A DNA stretch of 64,000 nucleotides, taken from assembly GCF_006265165.1 (NCBI RefSeq), contig NZ_VDCH01000004.1, positions 62,001 to 126,000 on the forward strand, given 5' to 3'. This DNA comes from Chlorobaculum thiosulfatiphilum. Lineage in GTDB: Bacteria > Bacteroidota > Chlorobiia > Chlorobiales > Chlorobiaceae. The notes beneath the pieces were generated by a model that saw only the letters and a list, made by a program, of their open reading frames with translations, was not told the origin of the DNA and did no database searches. A program made the position numbers and the translations under genes. Shown piece by piece: positions 57,341 through 64,000 of this stretch (the first letter of the stretch is position 1; each line of letters begins with the position of its first letter).

Positions 57341-57484
57341 ATGCTGTCAAACCTCCTTCTGATTGCCATTACCATCCTGGCCGCGATCATCGTCGTGGCG
57401 TTGCTGCTCCGTCCAGTGGTGCGCTGGCTGGCGAATGAATGGCACGCGGCAAAGAGCCGGAATTACCCGAACCGTTTGCAATGA
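57341..57484 (+). CDS. Small single-pass membrane protein
   Basis: A 47-residue protein with an ATG preceded by GAGAGGGG. It consists of one hydrophobic helix (LLLIAITILAAIIVVALLL, about residues 5-23) and a basic amphipathic tail (RPVVRWLANEWHAAKSRNY). I know no family. A good ribosome site, the membrane-helix-then-basic-tail layout and the absence of an overlapping larger gene support it being real. It is followed by a GC-rich hairpin at 57504-57529. Confidence 0.55.
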   Translation: MLSNLLLIAITILAAIIVVALLLRPVVRWLANEWHAAKSRNYPNRLQ

Positions 57485-57503
57485 GGTTACCGTTTGCCGC
57501 CGC

Positions 57504-57529
57504 GCTTCGCCGCGCGGACGCGGCGAAGC
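57504..57529. repeat. GC-rich 11-bp hairpin
   Basis: GCTTCGCCGCG, a 4-nt loop, then CGCGGCGAAGC, followed by a further copy of GGCGAAGCC. No T-run is present. It may be a transcript-end structure of the small membrane-protein gene or a REP-like unit. Confidence 0.6.
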
Positions 57530-57680
57530 CATTCGGCGAAGCCGCCTTTTACGGGTGAGTTCAGGGAAGGTGGATGGCGTGGACGGGCGTTGCCTTGTTG
57601 ATGGGTGAAATCGCAACCGCTCAATGTAGCGAAAAGGTTACGGTACCAATCCTTGTCCATCCCCGTCCATTTCTCCCACC

Positions 57681-59582
57681 TCACTCCCCCAGAATCCCCC
57701 GGATCGACTCGTCCACCTCTTGCTCCATTGTTTTCAAGCGGTTGTTGAGGTCGTGGAGTTGCGCGAAGAGCTGTTTCTCTTCCTGTTTTTCCGTGGTGGC
57801 GGCGAGGCGGGCGAGGAGTTCCTGCTTCTCTTTCTGCAATGGCTCAAGCACGAGCGTCTTCACTGCCACGAGGAAGTGGGAGAGGCAGCGGCGGGCGTGT
57901 TGTTCGATTTCGGCGAGGGTTGGGCGCGTGGTTTCGTTGACCGGGAGGCGGAAGAGGATGTCGAAGGCGAGGTTGCTCGCCTCCTCCATGCCGATGGAGC
58001 TGATCTCCGAGGTGATGTCGATGTGGCCGTCCCGTCCGCCCATCTCCCGGAAGCGCCTGACCAGATAGCTGAAGATGGCTTGCGCGGCGGGGTGTTCGAG
58101 GTGGAACATCGATTCGTGCGAGGCGGCGAAGTCGAGCACTTCGTTGCCGTAAAAGGTGCTTTCGATCAGTGCTTCGAGGAAGGTGCGCTCCGTCACCGAG
58201 AGCGGCGCTCGCTTTGCGGGCGGCTTCGGGGCCGGTTCATCGCGGCGGCGCTCTCGTGGTTCTCGCGAGCCGCTGCGCTCACCGCCAGCCATCGCCTTCC
58301 GGAGCGTCTCGCGGCTGAGGTCGAGCTTTTTGGACAGTTCGTCGAGATACAGCTCTTTCTGCACCGGATCGGCGATGAACGAGATGCTCCGCGTCATGAC
58401 GGAGACCGCTTTCGAGGCCGTGTCGGGACTCTCCATCCATCCCGCGTCGCGGTAGCAGCGGAGCTGGAAATCCTGGAACGAGGCGCGTTCGTGCTCCAGC
58501 ACCTCAACGAATGCCTCCTTGCCGCGATTGTGGATGAAGCTGTCGGGGTCTTCGTTGCCGGGCAGCATCACCACCCACGGCGTCAGCCCCTCGGCAAGCA
58601 GGATGTCGATTCCCGCGAGCATCGATTTCTTGCCGGCGTTGTCGCCGTCGTAGAGGAAGAGTACGCGCGAGGTGTAGCGCTTCAGGATTTTCGCCTGGTG
58701 GCGGGTGAGCGCGGTGCCGCACGAGGCGACCGTGTTCGGGAAGCCCGCCTGGTGCATGGCGATCACATCCATGTACCCCTCGACGAGAATGGCCGTCTCC
58801 CGCCGCCGGATTTCGTCCTTCGCGGCGTGCATTCCGTAGAGCAGCTTCGACTTCTCGAAGGAGGCGCTCTCCGGCGAGTTGATGTACTTCGGCGTTTCGG
58901 CGTCGGTCGACAGCGTCCGTCCGCCGAAGCCCGCGACCTGGCCGCCGACGGTCAGAATCGGGAAGATGACGCGGTTGCGGAAGGTGTCGTACATCGAGTT
59001 GCGCTTCGGGTGGCGCGTCAAGAGGCCGAGCGCGATCAGGTGCTCGATCGGCGCGCCGTCGCGCTCCGCCGCGTGGAGCAGGCTCTCCCACGATTCGGGC
59101 GCGAAGCCGAGGCCGAAGCGGCGGATGGTGGCGGGTTCGAGTCCCCGGTTGCCGATGAGGTAGGCGAGCGCCGGGCTTCCGGCTTCGCTTTGCAGGGTGC
59201 TGTGGAACAGCCGCGCGGCCCAGCGGAGCGTGTCGAACTGGCCGCTCTCCCGCTTCTCCTCACGCTGCGCCCGCTCCGTCCGGTACTTGCCGGTGTCGAT
59301 CCCCGCGCGCTTGGCCAGCATCTCGACCGCTTCGGGAAAGGTCACCTTCTCCATCTCCATGATGAAGGTGAAGACGTTGCCCCCCTTGCCGCTCGAAAAG
59401 CACTTGTAAATCTGTTTGTCGGGCGAGACGATGAACGACGGGGTTTTCTCCTGCGTGAAGGGCGAGAGCGCCTTGAAGCGGTGGCCCGACGGTTGCAGCC
59501 GGACATAATCCGACACAACGTCAACAATGTCCGTGCTTTGGCGGACTTCGTCGATCATGCGTTCCGGTATCATGCCTGCCAT
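57681..59582 (-). CDS. dnaG: DNA primase with degenerate zinc finger
   Basis: Synthesises RNA primers for replication. The 633-residue product is complete: N-terminal CHC2-type domain (about 30-95), Toprim core (TAILVEGYMDVIAMHQAG, then VLFLYDGDNAGKKS with the metal-binding aspartates) and a helical C-terminal helicase-interaction domain. Three of the four expected zinc ligands are replaced: Ser40, Thr43 and Ser64 stand where Cys, His and Cys occur; only Cys61 remains (ALSPFTQEKTPSF, YKCFSSGKGGN). Similar loss occurs in some Bacteroidetes primases as I recall them. The ATG at 59582 with AAGGA upstream is the likely start. Confidence 0.94.
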   Translation of the reverse strand: MAGMIPERMIDEVRQSTDIVDVVSDYVRLQPSGHRFKALSPFTQEKTPSFIVSPDKQIYKCFSSGKGGNVFTFIMEMEKVTFPEAVEMLAKRAGIDTGKYRTERAQREEKRESGQFDTLRWAARLFHSTLQSEAGSPALAYLIGNRGLEPATIRRFGLGFAPESWESLLHAAERDGAPIEHLIALGLLTRHPKRNSMYDTFRNRVIFPILTVGGQVAGFGGRTLSTDAETPKYINSPESASFEKSKLLYGMHAAKDEIRRRETAILVEGYMDVIAMHQAGFPNTVASCGTALTRHQAKILKRYTSRVLFLYDGDNAGKKSMLAGIDILLAEGLTPWVVMLPGNEDPDSFIHNRGKEAFVEVLEHERASFQDFQLRCYRDAGWMESPDTASKAVSVMTRSISFIADPVQKELYLDELSKKLDLSRETLRKAMAGGERSGSREPRERRRDEPAPKPPAKRAPLSVTERTFLEALIESTFYGNEVLDFAASHESMFHLEHPAAQAIFSYLVRRFREMGGRDGHIDITSEISSIGMEEASNLAFDILFRLPVNETTRPTLAEIEQHARRCLSHFLVAVKTLVLEPLQKEKQELLARLAATTEKQEEKQLFAQLHDLNNRLKTMEQEVDESIRGILGE

Positions 59583-59973
59583 GTGCTTGTCCTTTTCTTT
59601 TTCTGTTCGATGCTATGATAAACCGAAAAAAATGAAAACGCAATGCCTGGCGATTCTCGTTCATCAGAGCCCGTCCGGCTCTCTTTTTCTGAAAAAAAAT
59701 CGCTTTTCGAGGCGATTTCCCTCAGCGTTCGTTGCCTGAGTGGTTGGCGAGTCAGTGCTTTATTACTACATTATCACAGTAACAGCCTCTTTTTCTGATT
59801 GGATTTAGAATTATCGGCCTTGCAGTTTCTTCATACCGCCTCATGAGTATCCTTTCCCGAAACGCCTGCCCCGCCGGCGGGCTTGCAAGTGACCTTCCGG
59901 ATGCGCTTTATTCTGACTTGAAAGAGGGCTTTGTCGTGGATTCCGTTACTTCCAACATCTCAATACCAACCAT
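59583..59973. other. Non-coding region between dnaG and the exb-tonB operon
   Basis: About 390 bp between divergent genes. It contains stem AGAGCC-CGTCC-GGCTCT followed by CTTTTTCT (59666-59690), an imperfect stem AAATCGC/GGCGATTT (59697-59718) and a palindrome CCCGCCGGCGGG (59870-59881). I see no convincing coding frame, Fur box or cobalamin-riboswitch core. The first stem plus T-run could end a short plus-strand transcript starting near a TATGAT at about 59618. Confidence 0.45.
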
Positions 59974-60723
59974 ATGAAACAGGGATTTTTTACGGCGATA
60001 CTGATTGTGGTGACCTACGCGGTATCCCTCGGTTTTTATGTCTGGATGGGCACGACGCCACCGGAATCCATGTTCCACGCCGTCTGGAAAGGCGGGCCTG
60101 TCGTTTCGGTGCTGATGGCGCTGATCCTGATGGTGATCGCCTACATCGTCGAGCGAATCGTCGCCCTGAACAAGGCTTCCGGCAAAGGCTCGATCACGGA
60201 GTTCGTGCAGAGCCTCAAGCAGGATGTCGATTCGGGTTCCATCGATCAGGCGATCTCCCGCTGCGACGACCATCAGAGTTCGCTTGCCGCCGTGATGCGC
60301 GCCGTGCTCGACCGCTACAAGATGCTTGCCGTGCACAACGTGACCGACCGCGAAAAGCGCATCAGCGAGATGCAGAAGGCGGTCGAGGAGGCGACCCTCA
60401 TGGAGATGCCGCTGCTCGAAAAGAACCTCGTCGCCATCTCGACCATCGCCTCCATCTCCACGATGGTCGGCCTGCTTGGCACCACGCTCGGCATGATCCG
60501 CGCCTTCGCGGCGATGGCCACCAGCGGCGCGCCCGACGCGGTGCAGCTCTCGCTCGGCATCTCCGAGGCGCTCTTCAACACGGCGCTCGGCATTCTCGGC
60601 GGCATCATGGGCATCGTGACCTACAACGTCTTCACCAACAAGGTTGACCGCTTCAGCTACCAGATCGACGAGGCGGCGTTCTACATCATCCAGACCCTCG
60701 GCTCCGGCAAATCCCAATTGTGA
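59974..60723 (+). CDS. exbB: ExbB/TolQ/MotA-family proton channel
   Basis: The inner-membrane proton channel that energises TonB. The 249-residue protein has three membrane helices (about 7-27, 43-60 and a C-terminal pair around 155-215). The conserved block ISTIASISTMVGLLGTTLGM and LSLGISEALFNTALGILGG identify the MotA/TolQ/ExbB domain. It is the first of four co-oriented genes, with exbD 3 bp downstream. Confidence 0.93.
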   Translation: MKQGFFTAILIVVTYAVSLGFYVWMGTTPPESMFHAVWKGGPVVSVLMALILMVIAYIVERIVALNKASGKGSITEFVQSLKQDVDSGSIDQAISRCDDHQSSLAAVMRAVLDRYKMLAVHNVTDREKRISEMQKAVEEATLMEMPLLEKNLVAISTIASISTMVGLLGTTLGMIRAFAAMATSGAPDAVQLSLGISEALFNTALGILGGIMGIVTYNVFTNKVDRFSYQIDEAAFYIIQTLGSGKSQL

Positions 60724-60726
60724 ACC

Positions 60727-61260
60727 ATGTCCAAAATCAAGGCAAAAAGGGTAGGGTTCCGGCTCGACATGACGCCGATGGTCGATGTGGCGTTTCTGCT
60801 GCTGACCTTTTTCATGCTGACCACCAAGTTCCGTCCGCCGGAAGCGGTGACGATCGACCTGCCCTCCTCGCACTCCAACATGAAGCTGCCGGAGTCCGAC
60901 GTGCTGACCGTGACCGTCGCCAATGACAATTCGATCTACATGGGCGTTTCGTCGCAGCGCACCAGGGAGCGGCTGTTCGACACGGTGGTCAGGCCGAAGC
61001 TCGAAAATGCGGGTGTCTCAAAAGCGGCGGTGGCCGATTCGCTCAAGCGCTTCAGGCTCGACGAGAGCTTCAAAATCGAAAAGGAGGAGCTTGCCCGCTA
61101 CATCATGATGTCGCGCTTCGCCGACCAGCGGCTCAGGCCGGTGATCCGGGCGGACAACAAGGCCGATTACGAGTCGGTAAACTACGTTATTAAAGTGTTC
61201 AAGAAGATGAACCTGCTCAACTTCAACCTCGTGACCGTTCTCGAAAAGGAGGTGCGCTGA
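60727..61260 (+). CDS. exbD: ExbD/TolR-family biopolymer transport protein 1
   Basis: A 177-residue inner-membrane protein with a short basic cytoplasmic N-terminus and one helix containing the proton-relay aspartate in [19 protein letters not shown] (about 16-34). The periplasmic domain includes [20 protein letters not shown]. It is 3 bp after exbB and 1 bp before a second exbD. Confidence 0.93.
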   Translation: MSKIKAKRVGFRLDMTPMVDVAFLLLTFFMLTTKFRPPEAVTIDLPSSHSNMKLPESDVLTVTVANDNSIYMGVSSQRTRERLFDTVVRPKLENAGVSKAAVADSLKRFRLDESFKIEKEELARYIMMSRFADQRLRPVIRADNKADYESVNYVIKVFKKMNLLNFNLVTVLEKEVR

Positions 61261-61261
61261 T

Positions 61262-61792
61262 ATGGGCATGGTCGATTCACCCGGAGAACGGCGCGGCTCG
61301 AAGCGAAGCGCGCGCCAGCGCAAACGGCTCGGTTTCAAGCTCGACATGACGCCGATGGTCGATGTGGCGTTCCTGCTGCTCACCTTTTTCATGCTGACGA
61401 CGACGTTCGCCAAGTCGAACACGATGGAGATCAACATACCGCCGGAGACGGGCGAGGTGTCAGTCGCGGAGCTGAACGTCATGACGCTTCGGGTGCCCGG
61501 CGACGGCTTCGCCTATTGGTCACTCGGCGAGGCGGCGCCACGCCGCGTACCGCTCTACGAGAGCGCCGACGCCCACGCATCGCTCGGCAGCGAGCTTCGC
61601 CAGGTGCTGCGGCAGGAGACCGGCAGAAACCGGAAGATGGTGATCGTCGTCAGGATCAGCGACAAGGCCAAATACAAATCGCTGGTTGACATCATCGACG
61701 AGTTCAACCTGATGAAGATCGACCGCTTCAGCCTCGACGAGTTCACTCCAGAGGACGAAGCTGCAACCCAGAAGGCCGTGGCCATGCGCTGA
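61262..61792 (+). CDS. exbD: ExbD/TolR-family biopolymer transport protein 2
   Basis: A 176-residue second ExbD. Its membrane helix [19 protein letters not shown] (about 29-47) is identical to that of the preceding gene, whereas the periplasmic part ([20 protein letters not shown]) diverges. The pattern indicates duplication with the channel helix conserved, possibly giving heteromeric ExbD assemblies. The ATG starts 1 bp after the first exbD stop. Confidence 0.93.
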   Translation: MGMVDSPGERRGSKRSARQRKRLGFKLDMTPMVDVAFLLLTFFMLTTTFAKSNTMEINIPPETGEVSVAELNVMTLRVPGDGFAYWSLGEAAPRRVPLYESADAHASLGSELRQVLRQETGRNRKMVIVVRISDKAKYKSLVDIIDEFNLMKIDRFSLDEFTPEDEAATQKAVAMR

Positions 61793-61831
61793 TGGCGCGG
61801 TTCGTGAACCAGAAAACAGGAGTACGGAAAG

Positions 61832-62632
61832 GTGTCGTCAAAGTTACAAACAGTGCATGATGAGGCGGCCCGGAAGGCGCAGCGGTGGTCTTTCCGCGAG
61901 CAGTTCCTCGATACCGACCGGCTGAGGCGGATCAGCTACGGCAATCTCGTCCTCCGGCGGGAGGCTCATCTGTTCCTGACTCACGGCGTGGTCGTGGCCG
62001 TGCTCTTCCTGCTGCTCTTCTGGCTTGTCAGCGCCAACTGGAGCCGCGCCATGGCGATGTTCGGCGGCGAGTCAAGCAAGCAGACGGCGGTTGAGTGCTA
62101 CGAAGTGGTCACCAACGTGACGCAGTTGCCGCCGCCTCCGCCTATGGCTCCGGAGCCGCCGAAGGTGAGCGCGGCAGCCGCGCCGGTGGATGCGCCGAAG
62201 GTGGGCAAGATCAAAAAGGTGGCCGAAGCGCCGGCAGATCAGACCTTCGCCACGCAGAAGGAGATCAAGCAGGCGATCACGCAAGGCTCGGCCTCACAGG
62301 ATGGCGGCGGTTCGGCGTCGTGCGACACGGTCGTGGAGTTCATGAACTGCCAGAATCCGCCGACGGTGGTCAGCACGCCGAGGCTCATGTACCCGGAAAT
62401 GGCGAGGATCGCCGGATTGGAAGGGCGTGTTTTCGTGCGGGTGCTCATCAGCGAGGAGGGCCGTCCGATGAAAGCCGAGATCGTCAAGCGCATCCCCGCC
62501 GACCAGACGGTGTTCGACAGGGAGGCGACACGCATCGCGATGGAGACGAAGTACACCGCAGGTGTGCAGAACGGCAGGAGGGTGCGAGTCTGGATGACCA
62601 TCCCGGTGCGGTTTACGCTGCACGAAGGGTGA
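61832..62632 (+). CDS. tonB: TonB-family energy transducer
   Basis: A 266-residue protein spanning the periplasm to couple ExbBD to outer-membrane receptors. It has a cytoplasmic lead of about 50 residues, longer than in most TonB proteins. A helix follows (FLTHGVVVAVLFLLLFWLVS, about 48-67), then a proline-rich stretch LPPPPPMAPEPPK. The C-terminal TonB domain runs from TPRLMYPEMARIAGLEGRVF to VWMTIPVRFTLHEG. The start is a GTG with AGGAG about 10 nt upstream. It is the last gene of exbB-exbD-exbD-tonB. Confidence 0.92.
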   Translation: MSSKLQTVHDEAARKAQRWSFREQFLDTDRLRRISYGNLVLRREAHLFLTHGVVVAVLFLLLFWLVSANWSRAMAMFGGESSKQTAVECYEVVTNVTQLPPPPPMAPEPPKVSAAAAPVDAPKVGKIKKVAEAPADQTFATQKEIKQAITQGSASQDGGGSASCDTVVEFMNCQNPPTVVSTPRLMYPEMARIAGLEGRVFVRVLISEEGRPMKAEIVKRIPADQTVFDREATRIAMETKYTAGVQNGRRVRVWMTIPVRFTLHEG

Positions 62633-62814
62633 AGCGAATGCTGAGTTATGAATGATGAATTGAAGAACGATTTCTGTATTTGACTGTCATTCTGAACGGA
62701 GCAAAGCGTTCAGGAAACGGCTGAAAAAGTATCGGATGACGCAGAGCATGAGCGGCAAAGGCCATTGTTACGACAATGCTGTAACAATGGCCTTTGCCTG
62801 GTTCGCCGTAAAAC

Positions 62815-62845
62815 AAAAAAGCCTCCGTATCTGGAGGCTTTTTTT
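62815..62845. terminator. Terminator of tRNA-Gly copy 1 (bidirectional)
   Basis: A6-GCCTCC, a 6-nt loop, GGAGGC-T7. It lies 9 bp downstream of the tRNA 3' end on the minus strand and could also serve transcripts from the tonB side. Confidence 0.85.
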
Positions 62846-62851
62846 ATCGTC

Positions 62852-62926
<75 letters not shown>

Positions 62927-62944
62927 GTCTGGTCAAGTGGGCTT

Positions 62945-62973
62945 AGTATAGGGAAAAATCCTTTTTCGTGCAA
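62945..62973 (-). promoter_or_regulatory. Promoter of tRNA-Gly copy 1
   Basis: On the minus strand TTGCAC (62973-62968), a 17-bp spacer and TATACT (62950-62945), 18 bp before the tRNA 5' end. The second copy has the same arrangement. Confidence 0.75.
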
Positions 62974-63011
62974 CAGGTCGGTGAATTTTTTACGACTTTT
63001 CGGAGGGTTTT

Positions 63012-63039
63012 GTAGGGGCGAACCTGTGTGTCTGCCCGC
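63012..63039. repeat. GTAGGGGC-type dispersed repeat (copy 3)
   Basis: GTAGGGGCGAACCTGTGTGT followed by CTGCCCGC. It is closely similar to 40043-40070 and lies between the two tRNA copies. Confidence 0.65.
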
Positions 63040-63053
63040 TTCGCCCACAAAAC

Positions 63054-63082
63054 AAAAAAGCCTCCGTATCTGGAGGCTTTTT
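63054..63082. terminator. Terminator of tRNA-Gly copy 2 (bidirectional)
   Basis: A6-GCCTCC, a 6-nt loop, GGAGGC-T5. It is the duplicate of the terminator at 62815-62845. Confidence 0.82.
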
Positions 63083-63088
63083 ATCGTC

Positions 63089-63163
<75 letters not shown>

Positions 63164-63181
63164 GTCTGGTCAAGTGGGCTT

Positions 63182-63210
63182 ATTATAGGGAAAAAGCTGT
63201 TTTCATGCAA
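63182..63210 (-). promoter_or_regulatory. Promoter of tRNA-Gly copy 2
   Basis: On the minus strand TTGCAT (63210-63205), a 17-bp spacer and consensus TATAAT (63187-63182), 18 bp before the tRNA 5' end. Confidence 0.8.
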
Positions 63211-63244
63211 GAGGGGAAAGAAAAAAAATGTGCCGGGCGTGACG

Positions 63245-63277
63245 GTGGACGAAGTGGACGTTGTGGACTTGGTGGAC
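63245..63277. repeat. 9-bp-period element (copy 8)
   Basis: GTGGAC occurs at 63245, 63254, 63263 and 63272, an exact 9-bp period with variable triplets GAA, GTT and TTG between. It lies downstream of trpB. Confidence 0.85.
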
Positions 63278-63328
63278 GGAAAGGCGAACACGATATGTAT
63301 GGGGCGGATTTTGTGGTTGCCTGTTGCC

Positions 63329-63355
63329 GGGCGGCCACAAGAGCCGCCCCTACAA
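63329..63355. repeat. GTAGGGGC-type palindromic repeat (copy 4)
   Basis: GGGCGGC, a 7-nt spacer, GCCGCCC followed by CTACA (the reverse complement of TGTAGGGGC). It lies 8 bp downstream of the trpB stop. Confidence 0.65.
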
Positions 63356-63362
63356 GGTTTTC

Positions 63363-64000
<638 letters not shown>

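Noticed and set aside
57720-59618. 632-codon plus-strand frame opposite dnaG
   Set aside because: Antisense shadow of dnaG with biased composition and no family resemblance.
59583-59973. Cobalamin riboswitch or Fur box upstream of exbB
   Set aside because: I found no B12-box-like core and no convincing 19-bp Fur palindrome; only unrelated small stems.
63245-63277. GTGGAC repeats considered as a CRISPR array
   Set aside because: Period is only 9 bp with 3-bp variable parts, no spacers of CRISPR length and no cas genes.

Overview
This window is chromosomal DNA of a green sulfur bacterium (Chlorobiaceae), most likely a Chlorobaculum species. The diagnostic genes are pscC (membrane cytochrome c of the P840 reaction centre), a bacteriochlorophyll synthase (bchG), and PEP carboxylase plus pyruvate:ferredoxin oxidoreductase of the reductive TCA cycle. 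The split carB and the GC-rich codon use fit too. GC-rich codon use leaves many long antisense open frames, which are shadows and are not listed.

Layout. 0-8.3 kb: ppc and pscC diverge; then queF, a methyltransferase/DUF4905/xerC operon, and hpf-hprK. 8.3-21.3 kb: an incomplete oligopeptide ABC transporter, ruvB, a secreted TPR protein, nifJ, an rRNA methyltransferase, gcvH-gcvPA and dapA. 21.6-29.9 kb is an accessory island: a 1509-residue UPF1-like helicase with a C-terminal restriction-endonuclease-like domain, a small lipoprotein, an orphan MNT-type nucleotidyltransferase, then three small minus-strand genes separated by palindromes with integron attC architecture. No integrase lies next to them. 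Two of the three genes carry HEPN-like RX4-6H motifs, and base composition changes from gene to gene. 30.3-63 kb is housekeeping: recN, tatA, psd, tilS, rnhA, rpmB, bchG, trpD, an M24 peptidase, cutA, holB, ilvE, a PPi-type phosphofructokinase, an FtsX-like permease, ispF-pyrD-glgP, a metallophosphoesterase, two ferritin-fold proteins, the carB C-terminal half, ribBA, glyA, dnaG and exbB-exbD-exbD-tonB. The window ends with two tRNA-Gly(GCC) genes in a tandem duplication and the 3' part of trpB.

How the genes work together. Carbon enters through nifJ (pyruvate synthase) and ppc. The phosphofructokinase and glycogen phosphorylase serve glycogen and hexose metabolism. bchG and pscC build the photosystem. 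gcvH/gcvPA and glyA handle glycine and one-carbon units. The TonB/ExbBD set energises outer-membrane uptake.

The most notable non-genic signals are (1) the attC-bounded cassette cluster at 27.6-29.8 kb, which looks like a CALIN (attC cluster lacking an integrase), and (2) a family of intergenic elements built on a degenerate 9-bp period (GTGGAC-NNN, GTCC-containing or GGACNTAT-like units). These often form near-perfect hairpins and always lie downstream of at least one gene.
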